64,000 nt of DNA from Mycobacterium sp. 852013-51886_SCH5428379 (GTDB taxonomy: Bacteria > Actinomycetota > Actinomycetes > Mycobacteriales > Mycobacteriaceae), in NCBI RefSeq assembly GCF_001665575.1, contig NZ_LZSU01000042.1, positions 241,242 to 305,241 on the forward strand. Direction: 5' to 3'. Below are positions 33,282-43,300 of the stretch, piece after piece; the first letter of the stretch is position 1, and every line of letters begins with the position of its first letter. The translations under genes were made by a program, and so were the position numbers. The notes beneath the pieces are model-generated. The model made no database searches. It worked only from the letters and a program-made list of their open reading frames with translations, and was not told where the DNA came from.

Positions 33282-34346
33282 CTAGCTAGGACCACCTGCG
33301 TGGGCAGACCGGGTCGCGTCGCCCACCGGGGGATCCGACGTGTGTTCGCCGGCCGGGGTGTCGGGCCACATGGCGTCCTCGACCGGCGTCGATTCGGTGT
33401 CCCGCCGATCACCCTGACGGGCCAGCGCGAGGCCGATCAGAACGACGGCGCCGCCCACGGCCTGTAGTGGACCGATCGACTCGCCGAGCAGCACCCAGGC
33501 TGCGAGGACCGCGAACAGCACCTCGGACAATCCGACCAGGGACGCGAATCGCGGTCGCAGTCGGGAGATCCCGATGATGCCGAGGGTGTAGGCGATCGCG
33601 GTCGGGATGAGCCCGAGTGCCAGCACCGGGACGATCCAGGATGTGGTCACACCGGCGACCACGGTGTCATTGGCGGTGAAGGTCATCGGCATGATGCCCA
33701 CCAGGCCGAGCAGTGCGGTCGCGGTGCCGCCGACGGCGAGGCCGGCGGTGGCCAGGGTGACCGGGTCGACGGCGTCGGCGTCGTCGTCAGTGGCCACGCG
33801 GCCGGACATCAGGAAGTAGCAGGCCGCGCAGACCGCTGCCGCCATGCCCCAGCCGACCCCGACGGTGTTGATATGCGCACCGGAGAACACGTCCAGTACG
33901 AGCATGATCCCGGCGACGGCGAGCGCGACACCGGCCAGCGTGAGGTTCGAGGGACGCCTACGGGTGCTCGCCCACAGCCAGCCCACCACGAGGATCGGGG
34001 CGGTGTACTCGAGCAGCAGCGCCACGCCGACCGACAGATGTGAGACGGCGTTGAAGTAGAAGAGTTGCGCGCCGGCGATCGGCACCAGGCCGTAGGCGAG
34101 CACGATGCGCCAGTGCGCCAGCGCGTCGCGCAGCCAACCGGGGCGCACGCACGTCGCGAAGATCGCCATCAGCAGTGCGCCGCCCGCCAGTCGCGCCGTC
34201 ACGGCCGCCGTCGGGCTCCAGCCCGCGGTCATCAGTGACTTGCCGAGCGGGCCGGACATACCGAAGGCGAGTGCCGAGCCGATGGCGAAGGCGAGGCCGA
34301 GCCGGAATTGGTCGGCTCGGGGGGTGACGGCGCGCGACGCGACCAC
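33282..34346 (-). CDS. EamA/DMT-family transporter
   Basis: The 354-residue integral membrane protein has about ten hydrophobic segments in two EamA repeats (first around GSALAFGMSGPLGKSLMTAG, second around WGMAAAVCAACYFLMSGRVA) and a hydrophilic C-terminal tail of some 45 residues. The family includes drug and metabolite exporters such as RhtA-type permeases. GTG 34346 is chosen because GGAGGA lies just upstream; the frame is open further but overlaps the divergent gene. It is divergent from the CGNR regulator at 34419, which may control it (inference). The substrate is unknown. Confidence 0.88.
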   Translation of the reverse strand: MVASRAVTPRADQFRLGLAFAIGSALAFGMSGPLGKSLMTAGWSPTAAVTARLAGGALLMAIFATCVRPGWLRDALAHWRIVLAYGLVPIAGAQLFYFNAVSHLSVGVALLLEYTAPILVVGWLWASTRRRPSNLTLAGVALAVAGIMLVLDVFSGAHINTVGVGWGMAAAVCAACYFLMSGRVATDDDADAVDPVTLATAGLAVGGTATALLGLVGIMPMTFTANDTVVAGVTTSWIVPVLALGLIPTAIAYTLGIIGISRLRPRFASLVGLSEVLFAVLAAWVLLGESIGPLQAVGGAVVLIGLALARQGDRRDTESTPVEDAMWPDTPAGEHTSDPPVGDATRSAHAGGPS

Positions 34347-34418
34347 GGCTTCCTCCGGTGATTGACGATGTAATGAGTAAAATGACGTTTGGTAGTGACC
34401 ATAGGAGCGAAGGGAGTC

Positions 34419-34985
34419 ATGAGTCAAATGAATTTCACTTATGACACGGAGCTCACTCTGCGGGCGGCGTGTGCGTTGATCAACACCGACCGGGTGGACG
34501 GCGAGCAGCTCGCCGAGATGGCGGCGCTGGACGAGTACCTCGACGGGTTCGGGTGGACGGGCCGGCGGGACCGGGACGCCGCCGAACTGTCGGGCGTGCA
34601 CCGGCTGCGCGAGCGGCTCGGCATGCTGTGGGAGGCCGCCGACGACGAGGAGCGCACCGTCGGTCTGGTCAACGCACTGCTGTCGGACACCCGCGCCTCC
34701 CCGTGGCTGACCCGGCATCCGGAGATGCCCGAGTGGCACCTGCATCTGGCGTCGGTCCACGATCCGCTGTGGCAGCGCATGGGCGCCGAGATGGCGATGG
34801 CGCTGGCCGACCTCATCCGCGCCGGTGAGCTACGACGCCTCAAGATCTGCGCGGCGCCGGATTGCCACGCCGCCCTGATCGACCTGTCGCGCAACCGGTC
34901 GCGGATGTTCTGCGACACCGGCAACTGCGGCAATCGCCAGCACGTCGCCGCCTACCGCGAGCGGCGGGCCAGGGAGGACGGCTAG
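34419..34985 (+). CDS. ABATE/CGNR zinc-finger putative transcriptional regulator
   Basis: The 188-residue protein has an N-terminal ABATE-type domain (LTLRAACALINTDRV onward) and a C-terminal CGNR zinc finger (ICAAPDCHAALIDLSRNRSR, CDTGNCGNRQHVAAYRER) with four metal-binding cysteines. Family members are thought to be stress- or substrate-responsive regulators. The start is ATG 34419 with AAGGGAG. It is divergent from the EamA gene with a 72-base gap, and its stop shares CTAG with the stop of the convergent GGDEF gene. A second CGNR gene is at 60214. Confidence 0.9.
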   Translation: MSQMNFTYDTELTLRAACALINTDRVDGEQLAEMAALDEYLDGFGWTGRRDRDAAELSGVHRLRERLGMLWEAADDEERTVGLVNALLSDTRASPWLTRHPEMPEWHLHLASVHDPLWQRMGAEMAMALADLIRAGELRRLKICAAPDCHAALIDLSRNRSRMFCDTGNCGNRQHVAAYRERRAREDG

Positions 34986-36109
34986 AGGTCTTCCACGCTG
35001 CGCGGGTCGACGGTGCCCAACACCGACGGCCGGTCGCACGTGATGTAGCGAGCCTGGTTGCCCCCTGCCTCGCGGGCGGTGTCCATGGCGGTCGACGCGC
35101 TGGCGATGAGCTCGTCGAGCAGCTCGTCCGGCGGACACGATCCGAGGCCGCGCATCGGTGTGCTGACCACGCCGAAACTCGCGGTCACGCGGGGTGGCGT
35201 CGCGGCGATCGCCTTACGGACCCGCTCTACGAGCGGGAACGAGTCCGGCGTGGAGAACGTGTCGGCGATGAGGAAGTCGTCGTCCTCGAGCCGGGCGACG
35301 AAAGCGTTGTGCCGGGTGGTCTCCCGCAACGTCTGGGCGATCGCGACGCGGGCGCGCTGGATTGCGACCGCGCCGTCCGTCGCGCCGAGCAGGCGCATGT
35401 TGTCCAGCCGGAGCAGCACCAGCACGAGGCGCTGATCGTCGTCGCGGCAGCGGGCGACCATGGCACTGGCGGCCCGGTAGATGGCTGCGCGGTTGAGGAG
35501 TCCGGTCAGCGGATCGATGTCGGCGTTGTCGACGTTGATGTCGAAGGCGTACAGCAACAGGTGGCAGGCGAAAGGTACAGCGATGTTGACCGCCATCACG
35601 ATCACCAGCGCCGTCACGGCGAACACCCCGTCGCCGGCCGTCCACAGCTGTGCCGTGAGCGCCAGCGTGGTCGCCTCCGCGACGAGCAGGGCGAACAGCA
35701 GATATCCGGCGGTGTGGAACAGCGCGATGTAACCGCCCAGGACGGCGAAGCCCGCCGCGAGCACCAGTCCCGCCCGCGGATCGGACATGATCAGACATCC
35801 CGCGGCGATGTTCGCCGACGTCAGCACGACGAACCCGATGGACTGCCGCGGCGTCGGCCAGCGGGGCCGCAGCCAACCCAGCGCCAGCAGCAGAGACGAG
35901 ACGGTGACCCACGCTCCGATCAGCCGCGCGACGGGCGTCTGGGGTCCCGCGGCGCTCCATTGCATCATCAGCGGCACGACACCGAGCGTCGCCACGACGG
36001 CGGCGATCAGGCGGCAGGTGGCGGTTTGCGCTTCCCGGGCGGCGAGGAAGGACGTGAGCCAGTAGAAGTGTTCGGGCTGGCGCCAGTAGTGTCGCACGGC
36101 TTTGAACAT
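34982..36109 (-). CDS. Membrane protein with degenerate GGDEF domain
   Basis: The 375-residue protein has an N-terminal region of six hydrophobic helices (about residues 35-185) and a C-terminal GGDEF fold (about 197-350; DIDPLTGLLNRAAIYRAASA). The signature GG(D/E)EF is replaced by EDDDF at 275-279, so cyclase activity is unlikely; it may bind nucleotides or pair with an active partner. ATG 36109 with GGGAGGTGAGG is the start. It is divergent from eccB4 across 131 bases. Together with the CGNR and EamA genes it forms an insertion between the cutinases and ESX-4 relative to M. tuberculosis. Confidence 0.88.
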   Translation of the reverse strand: MFKAVRHYWRQPEHFYWLTSFLAAREAQTATCRLIAAVVATLGVVPLMMQWSAAGPQTPVARLIGAWVTVSSLLLALGWLRPRWPTPRQSIGFVVLTSANIAAGCLIMSDPRAGLVLAAGFAVLGGYIALFHTAGYLLFALLVAEATTLALTAQLWTAGDGVFAVTALVIVMAVNIAVPFACHLLLYAFDINVDNADIDPLTGLLNRAAIYRAASAMVARCRDDDQRLVLVLLRLDNMRLLGATDGAVAIQRARVAIAQTLRETTRHNAFVARLEDDDFLIADTFSTPDSFPLVERVRKAIAATPPRVTASFGVVSTPMRGLGSCPPDELLDELIASASTAMDTAREAGGNQARYITCDRPSVLGTVDPRSVEDL

Positions 36110-36240
36110 GGCCTCACCTCCCGGTGCACATACTTTAAGGCCGCGCGGTGACATGTGGATCGAGTCGGCGACCTTGATCGTGCCGAATCGGTGCACGCGG
36201 GGTGGCGCGGCGGCGCTTAGGCTCGCTGTCGGGGGAGCAC

Positions 36241-37629
36241 ATGGGGCGACAGACCACCCGTCTGCAGGTCAGCGGGTACCGATTCACGATGCGTAGGCTC
36301 GCGCACGCGCTGGTCCGCGCAGACGTCCGGATGATCGACGATCCGCTTCGCGCGCAATCGGTTTCATTGACGGCGGGATGTGTGATCGCGGCCGTCGCGC
36401 TCGGCGCGTGCGGTGTCATGGCCGTGCTCCGGCCGCAGGGGGTACCGGGTGACGCGCCGATCGTGCGCGACCGCGTCTCGGGGGCGCTGCATGTGCGGAT
36501 CGGTGAGACCCTGCATCCGGTGCCGAACCTGGCTTCGGCCCGCCTGATCACCGGATCGCCGGCCGAGCCGAAGACGGTCGGGCCGTCGGCGCTGGCCGGA
36601 TTGCCGCGCGGGCCGATGGTCGGCATCCCCGGCGCCCCGGCCGCGGTGGGCGCGCCGATCTCCGCCGGTGAGTCGACCTGGACGGTGTGCGACACCGCGA
36701 TGGCGACGACGGTGCTGGTCGGTCCACGGCCCGCCGAGAGCGAACCCGACGCCGCACTGCTGGTCGTCGCCCGCTCGGAGGGCCCGGCGATGACCTACCT
36801 GCTCTACGGCGGCCGCCGCGCGGCCGTCGACCTGCGCGACCCGGCGGTCGTCCGGGCGCTGCGAGTCGAGGGGGTGGTGCCGCGACCGGTGTCGCGTGTC
36901 CTGCTCGACGCGGTCCCGGAGAGTCCGCCGATCACCGCGCCGCGAATCGCCGACGCCGGTGCCCCCGGTGTGCTGCCGGGCCGGCCCGTCGGGACCGTGG
37001 TCCGTGTGGCGCGTGGCGGTGGCAGCGAGTTCTTCGTCGTGTTGGCCGACGGTCTCCAGCGGATCGGCGAGGTCACCGCCGACCTGATCCGCTTCACCGT
37101 CCGGCAACCGCACGGCGAGGTGCCCGACGTCGCGCCGGACGTACTGGCCGACGCCGGCATCGTCGACCCGCTTCCGGTCGCCACGTTCCCGGCGCGCATC
37201 GCGATCGCCGATCCGGTGGTGCCCTGTGTGCACTGGACCGCAGGCCAGGGCCGGTCCGCCGCCGTGCTCGGCGACGGCCGGGAGCTCCTGGCGGCGCCGG
37301 GCACCGTCGAATTGGCCCAGGCCGACGGCGCCGCACCGAACATCGACGCGGTGCGCGTCCCCGCCGGGCGCAGCGCCTATCTACGGCCGGTCAGCGCCAC
37401 GGGCGCAGGGGGATCGGCGGAACCGCGTCTCTTGCTGACCGACTCCGGGGTGCTCTTCGGTGTGCCCGACGACGACACCGCCGGCAGCCTCGGCATCGCC
37501 GAGGCACCGCTGCCTGCGCCGTGGCCGGTGCTGGCGCGGCTGCCGCGCGGTCCGGAGCTCAGTCGGGAGAGCGCATCAGTCGTCCGCGACGCCGTTCCTG
37601 GTGTCCCCACCGCCCCTGCGGCGCCCTGA
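36241..37629 (+). CDS. eccB4: ESX-4 core component EccB4
   Basis: EccB is a bitopic membrane component of the type VII secretion complex with a large extracytoplasmic domain. The 462-residue product has the conserved N-terminal cytoplasmic segment RQTTRLQVSGYRFTMRRLAH, one transmembrane helix (about residues 46-67) and a periplasmic repeat-type domain containing the conserved disulfide cysteines (TWTVCDTA and VVPCVHWTAG). ATG 36241 follows GGGGGAG. The last 54 bases overlap the convergent mycP4 3' end. Gene order equals Rv3450c-Rv3449-Rv3448-Rv3447c. Confidence 0.96.
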   Translation: MGRQTTRLQVSGYRFTMRRLAHALVRADVRMIDDPLRAQSVSLTAGCVIAAVALGACGVMAVLRPQGVPGDAPIVRDRVSGALHVRIGETLHPVPNLASARLITGSPAEPKTVGPSALAGLPRGPMVGIPGAPAAVGAPISAGESTWTVCDTAMATTVLVGPRPAESEPDAALLVVARSEGPAMTYLLYGGRRAAVDLRDPAVVRALRVEGVVPRPVSRVLLDAVPESPPITAPRIADAGAPGVLPGRPVGTVVRVARGGGSEFFVVLADGLQRIGEVTADLIRFTVRQPHGEVPDVAPDVLADAGIVDPLPVATFPARIAIADPVVPCVHWTAGQGRSAAVLGDGRELLAAPGTVELAQADGAAPNIDAVRVPAGRSAYLRPVSATGAGGSAEPRLLLTDSGVLFGVPDDDTAGSLGIAEAPLPAPWPVLARLPRGPELSRESASVVRDAVPGVPTAPAAP

Positions 37630-38928
37630 GGTGGTGGCCGCGATCAGGATCGCCGCGGCGACGCCCAGGCCCGCTCCAGCGACAGCCACCCGCCGCGGGC
37701 GCGGATCGGCCACCTCTGCGGGCGGGGCGCCGAACCGGCGTTCGGGGTGCGCCACCGGGGCAGGTTCCGCACCACCGCTGACCGCCGCCACTACATCGAC
37801 AATGCCGTTTCCGACCACCGGATCCCACCCCGCAGGCGGCCGGTGGGCGGTGGCCTCGATGCGGGCCATGACCTGTCGCGCGCTCAGCTGCGGCCACCGC
37901 GACCGCACCAGCGCAACGAGACCCGACACCACCGGTGCGGCGTAACTCGTTCCCGCGATGGGCTTTTCGTCATCTTCGAACTGCCTGTCGACGAGTCCCT
38001 CGCCGTCGGGATCGAGGGAGATCACGCCCTCGCCGGGGGCAGCGACATCGACCCACGGTCCGGCCAGGCTGAACGTCGACGCCGCACCGTCCCGGTCGAC
38101 CGATCCGACGGTGAGTACCAGATCGTCGTACCAGGCCGGGCTCGCGACCGCAGCCACGCGCTGCCAGTCCGGCCGTCCGGGTGTCACCGGATTCTGTTCC
38201 GGGCACTGGCCGGAGCCGCCCACGTTGCCTGCGGCGGCGACCACCACCACGTTCTTGACGTCGACGGCATAGGCCAGCGCCGCGCCCAGCGCACGGTCGT
38301 CGAGGGTATCCGCCGCCGCCACGCACGCCACCGACGACACGTTGATCACCGTCGCACCGAGATCGGCGGCCAGCCGGACGGCCAGCGCCAGGGTGTGGAC
38401 GTCGCCGTAACCGGAGACGGCCGGATCCTCGACGGCGCCGAATCGGTTGCTCGACTGGCGAATGGCCAGTATCGCCGCCTCCGGAGCGATACCGCTGAAT
38501 GCGCCACGGGTGCCGATGATCCCGGCGACCACGGTGCCGTGGCCGTCGCAGTCGTCGGTGCCATCTCCGCTCGACACGTAGTCGCCGCCGGGCAGCAGCC
38601 GGCCCAGCAGTCGATGGCGGGCCACACCGGTGTCGATCACCGCGACCGTCTGGCCTGCGCCGCGGGTGAGCGGCCACACTGCCGGCAGATCGAGCATGTT
38701 CAGTTGCGCGGCAGCAGGATCGGTCGGGGCGGCGTGGCTGGATCCGGCCACGCACGGCTCGCGCTGTTCGGTTGCCTGCGGCGGTGCGGGCGGTATGGCA
38801 GCCGGAAGAAACGCGTCATCCGGTGGCGGCGGGGTCACTGCGGCGGCCGGGGGCGCGGTGGCGATCGGTGTCACCGCCACCAGCGCGGTTGCCGCCGCCC
38901 CGGCCAGGAACCGACCCGCCGGTGTCAT
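37576..38928 (-). CDS. mycP4: ESX-4 mycosin, subtilisin-like protease MycP4
   Basis: MycP4 is a membrane-anchored serine protease of the type VII system. The 450-residue precursor has a signal peptide (residues 1-30), a Pro-rich N-terminal extension, and a peptidase S8 domain with Asp99 (VAVIDTGV), His130 (DGHGTVVAG) and Ser328 (AGTSYAAPVVSG). A C-terminal transmembrane helix lies near residues 410-435, followed by a short Arg-rich tail. Its start overlaps the eccD4 stop as ATGA. It is convergent with eccB4, which it overlaps by 54 bases. Confidence 0.97.
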   Translation of the reverse strand: MTPAGRFLAGAAATALVAVTPIATAPPAAAVTPPPPDDAFLPAAIPPAPPQATEQREPCVAGSSHAAPTDPAAAQLNMLDLPAVWPLTRGAGQTVAVIDTGVARHRLLGRLLPGGDYVSSGDGTDDCDGHGTVVAGIIGTRGAFSGIAPEAAILAIRQSSNRFGAVEDPAVSGYGDVHTLALAVRLAADLGATVINVSSVACVAAADTLDDRALGAALAYAVDVKNVVVVAAAGNVGGSGQCPEQNPVTPGRPDWQRVAAVASPAWYDDLVLTVGSVDRDGAASTFSLAGPWVDVAAPGEGVISLDPDGEGLVDRQFEDDEKPIAGTSYAAPVVSGLVALVRSRWPQLSARQVMARIEATAHRPPAGWDPVVGNGIVDVVAAVSGGAEPAPVAHPERRFGAPPAEVADPRPRRVAVAGAGLGVAAAILIAATTSGRRRGGGDTRNGVADD

Positions 38929-40235
38929 GTCAGGGCCAGATCACGGACGAGGCGGTACAGGCCGAGGACGGTACACGCCAGCGGCGGTACCGCCGCGATC
39001 GCCAGATACTCCGTGATGTCGAGGGCGCGCACCGCGACCGGCGACATCTCGCCCCGGCCGGTCCGCATGATCGCGGCCACCCCAGCGCACACCAGTGCGG
39101 CACCCAGCCAGTGCGTATGCCGCGGCAACGCCGAGGCGACGATCACGAAACCGAATACCAGGCAACAGGTTCCGTTGATCGTGAAGGCCCACCGCGCACG
39201 CGCGGACGCGAACGTCCGGCCCCGCAGCAGCAGGACCAGGCCCGCCGCACCGCACAGCAGCGCGCCGGCGACCCACGGACCCGTGCGATGCAGCGTGGCC
39301 GCCGCGACCGCGAGCGACGCCAGCGTGAGGGTCGCCGATCCGCCCAGGACCAGGCCGGCCAGGATCCGGTGTCCGGAGGCGCAGCGGTCATCGGCGTCGG
39401 CGGTCGGATCGGGATCGACCGCGGCCGGACCGAGGCCCGCCAACAGCAGCGACACCCGCGGCGACGCACTCAGCGCGGCCAGCGACACAACGGTCAGCAA
39501 CGCGGCGGCGGACGCCGGCGGCAGTGGTACCGACACCGCAGCCAGACCGGCGCCGGCCGTCAACGCGCTCGTAGAGGCGAGCGCCGTCAACGGCGTGGTG
39601 TCCCCGATGTGGAACCGCAGCAGCGCAAGCGAAGCCACCGCCGCGGCCGTCGCGGCGAGCAGGGCATGCGATGCGGCCATCTCACCAGGAACCACCTGCA
39701 TGCCGGTCGCCGCTGCGAGCGCCACGGTCAGCACGCTCAGCGGCGTGGCCGCAGCGGACTGAGACCGCCCCGCCGCCGCCGCGCACACCGCGGCACCGCA
39801 CAGCAGGACCACGACGAGCCCCACCGTTACCGGTCCCGTTCCCGGTACGGCACACGCCAGAGCGCCGACCACGGCGAACACCGGACCTAATACGGCGACA
39901 GCGGGATTCACGGTGACCGGATCCGGCGTACTCGCCATGACCCGCGCCACCCAATCGTCGCGGCCGAGTCGCGGAGTGGTGACGTCGGCCGTCTCCAGCA
40001 GCAGCAGATCGCCGTCGCGGACGTCGAGTTCGCGCAGTGTCCGGTCGGTGTCGAGCACCGCACCGCCGACGCGGGACAACCGCCAGCCGTCCGCGCCGCC
40101 GTCACGGGCGGCCGTCAGATCCACGATGTCCGGGAGCAGTTCCGCGAGCCGAACACCCGCGGGCAGAGCAAGATCGACGCCATCCGCCGTCTCAGCGTTC
40201 GTGTGCACCGACACCAGACACATCGCCTCCGACAC
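38925..40235 (-). CDS. eccD4: ESX-4 membrane pore component EccD4
   Basis: EccD forms the membrane vestibule of the type VII complex. The 436-residue product has an N-terminal ubiquitin-like domain (residues 5-85; CLVSVHTNAETADGVDLALP) and about eleven transmembrane helices. GTG 40235 is preceded by GGGAGGA. The gene is divergent from eccC4 and is transcribed with mycP4. Its upstream gap of 120 bases contains the eccC4 ECF-type promoter; no matching site reads towards eccD4. Confidence 0.95.
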   Translation of the reverse strand: MSEAMCLVSVHTNAETADGVDLALPAGVRLAELLPDIVDLTAARDGGADGWRLSRVGGAVLDTDRTLRELDVRDGDLLLLETADVTTPRLGRDDWVARVMASTPDPVTVNPAVAVLGPVFAVVGALACAVPGTGPVTVGLVVVLLCGAAVCAAAAGRSQSAAATPLSVLTVALAAATGMQVVPGEMAASHALLAATAAAVASLALLRFHIGDTTPLTALASTSALTAGAGLAAVSVPLPPASAAALLTVVSLAALSASPRVSLLLAGLGPAAVDPDPTADADDRCASGHRILAGLVLGGSATLTLASLAVAAATLHRTGPWVAGALLCGAAGLVLLLRGRTFASARARWAFTINGTCCLVFGFVIVASALPRHTHWLGAALVCAGVAAIMRTGRGEMSPVAVRALDITEYLAIAAVPPLACTVLGLYRLVRDLALT

Positions 40236-40320
40236 CGCGTCCTCCCGTCAGCTCGTCGTGCAGCCAACGTATCCACCCCCACCGATACGGCGCCGCACCA
40301 GTTTTCGGGCCTGTGGACAG

Positions 40321-40347
40321 GGAACCTGATGCCCACCATGTGCGTCT
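40321..40347 (+). promoter_or_regulatory. ECF sigma (SigM-type) promoter of eccC4
   Basis: GGAAC (40321-40325), a 17-base spacer and CGTCT (40343-40347) form an ECF-type promoter. The CGTC begins 13 bases before the eccC4 ATG, so transcription should start at or near the A of ATG (leaderless). The preceding bases read CAGGGAACC, as at 49326. Confidence 0.72.
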
Positions 40348-40355
40348 GATCGAGC

Positions 40356-43300
40356 ATGGACGTACCCCGCCTTGCGCCGCAGGCCCCCGCGCGGCTGGTC
40401 GTGGACGCACCGCCGGAGCTCCCGCAGGCGTCGCCGGGCCACCCGCTGGCACGACTGTTGCCGGTCGCGATGGTCGTCGCCGCCGTCGGCATGATGGCGC
40501 TCTTTCTGTCCTCAGGGCAGGCCGGCCAGCGTGGGCCGATGGCCGGCTTCTTCCCGCTGATGATGGTGATGTCGCTGGTCGGCACACTGGCCTACGGCGC
40601 CCGGGGCACCCAGCGCGGCGGGGAGATCGACCGCCTGCGCCGCGACTACCTCCGCTACCTCGACGGCATCGACCGGGCCGCCGCGGGAACCGCGTACCGA
40701 CAGCACACCGACGCGCACCGCGCCGATCCCGATCCGGCCACGCTGTGGACGGTGGTGGGCACCGAGCGGGCATGGGCGCGGCGACCAGGAGACCGCGATT
40801 TCGGACGGATGCGGATCGGCGTCGGGCGTCTGCCGCTGGCGGTTCGCCTGGTCGGGCCGGACCGCGATCCGGCCGAGGACGCCGACCCCGTCACCGCCCA
40901 GGCGTTGCGCCGACTGCTTCAGCACCGGTCCACCGTGGACGCCGTGCCGCTCACGATGTCGGTGACCGAAACCCCGGTCATCGCCGTGGCCGGAGATTCG
41001 TCCCGCGTCAGGGCGTTGCTGCGGGCAGCGGTCTGTCAACTCGCGGTGCTCCACGATCCGGTCGACCTCGTCATCGCCGCCGACATCTCGGATGTAGCCG
41101 CGGCAGAATGGGATTGGCTCAAATGGTTGCCCCACGTCCGGCCGGAGTCCGCGGGCGCGTATGTGGTGACGGTCCGCGACGGCGCCCCGCCGGACGCCCG
41201 CCCGGGCACTGTCCTGTCGGTCGGTGGGGCCAACCCGACGATACGGATCGAGGCCGACGAGGTGTCGCTGCCCGACGGCGACGGCGGAACCATCACCGGA
41301 CGAGGTGACGGTCTGAGCGTGGCGGAGGCGACGGCGTGCGCCCGGCGGTTGGCCCGATATCGCCGGGAGACGCCGAAGGGGCGGGTCGGCGGTCGGGCGC
41401 GGACCTGGCCGGAACTTCTCGGCATCGAGGACCCCACCCGACTGGATCCGGCCATCGCGTGGCGGCCCCGGCGGGCCGCGGACCATCTGAGCGTTCCGGT
41501 CGGGCTCGCCGACGACGAGACGCCGGTCCGCCTCGACCTCAAGGAGGCTGCCGAGGGTGGCATGGGGCCGCACGGATTGTGCGTCGGCGCCACCGGTTCC
41601 GGTAAATCCGAGTTTCTGCGCACGCTGACGCTCGGTCTCATCGCCTCGCACCCGCCGGAGGAACTCAACCTGGTCCTCGTCGACTTCAAAGGCGGGGCTA
41701 CGTTTCTCGGTATGGAGCGGGCCGCCCACGTATCGGCGGTCATCACCAACCTCGCCGAGGAGGCGCAGTTGGTGGCCCGGATGCGGGACGCGCTGGCCGG
41801 CGAGATGCACCGCAGGCAGCAGTTGCTCCGATCGGCCGGCAACGCGGTCGGCGTGCGGGATTACGCGCGACTGCGCGAACGCCGCCCGGAGTTGGCGCCG
41901 CTGCCCGCGCTCGTGATCGTCGTCGACGAGTTCTCCGAATTGCTCACGCAACATCCCGATTTCGCCGAACTGTTCCTGGCGATCGGCCGCCTGGGTCGCT
42001 CGCTGGGGATGCATCTGCTGCTGGCCAGCCAGCGCCTCGACGAGGGCAGGCTACGCGGTTTGGACACCCATCTGTCTTACCGCGTATGCCTCAAGACCTT
42101 CTCGGCCGCCGAATCGCGGGCGGTACTGGGCATTCCGGACGCGCACACTCTGGCCGGCACCCCCGGCGTAGCCTTCCTCAAAACCGCCGACGGCGAGGTG
42201 ACCCGGTTCCGCACGACGTACGTCAGCGGCCCGCCGGCCCCCAGTCCGGTGCAGCGAGCGGCACCCGCGGTGCAGGTGTTCACGGCGCGACAGTTGGCCC
42301 CGGCCGCGGAGATACCGCAGGCACCCGCGCGGGAGTCGCAACTCAGGCTGCTCGACACGGTCTTGGACCGGCTCACCGGTCACGGCACCCCCGCCCACCA
42401 GGTGTGGCTGCCGCCGCTGTCGGGTCCACCCACGCTGGACAGCCTGTTGTCTCGCAGTCCGACCGATCGCACACCGCCCCTGACGGTCCCGATCGGCATC
42501 GTCGACTCGCCGTTCGACCAGCGCCGCGATCTGCTGATGGCCGAACTTGCCGGATCCGCAGGCAATGTCGCCGTGGTCGGCGGCCCGCGGTCGGGTAAGT
42601 CCACCGCCCTGCATACCCTCATGCTGTCCCTGGCGGCGACCCACGATCCGCGCGACGTCCAGCTCTACGGTCTGGACTTCGGCGGCGGATCACTGAGCAC
42701 AGCGGCAGGGCTGCCGCACGTGGGTGCGGTCGCGGGCCGTCACGAGGCCGACCTGGTGCGGCGCACGGTGAACGAACTCGAATCACTGGTGCGGTCCCGC
42801 GAGATGCGCTTCCGCCGAGACGGAATCGAGTCGATGGACGCCTACCGCAGACGGCGCGTAGCCGACGATCCGTTCGGTGAGGTGTTCCTGTTCGTCGACG
42901 GCTGGGCGGTGCTGCGGGGCGCCTTCGAACACCTCGAGGCTCCGATCACCGCGCTGGCCGCGCAGGGGCTCTCCTACGGCGTGCACATCGTGATCGCGAC
43001 ATCGCGGTGGGCTGACCTGCGGCCCGCACTCAAGGACCAGCTCGGCACCAGGATCGAGCTGCGGCTCGGCGATCCGGCCGAATCGGAGATGGACCGCAAA
43101 CGCGCACGCCAACTGGCCGACCGCCCGCCCGGCCGCGGCATCACCCGGCAGGGCCACGAGTTCGTCCTCGCCCTGCCGCAACTCGACGGGAGAGTTGCGG
43201 CGGGATCCGGCGACGCCGCCGCGATCCTGCGGGATCGCTACGCCGGTCGCAGCGCCCCGCCGATCGCCGTGCTCCCCGAGCTCGTGCGCCGACGGGACAT

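Noticed and set aside
34389..34418. Earlier start for the first CGNR gene
   Set aside because: The residues before ATG 34419 include the ribosome-binding site AAGGGAG and are not conserved-looking.
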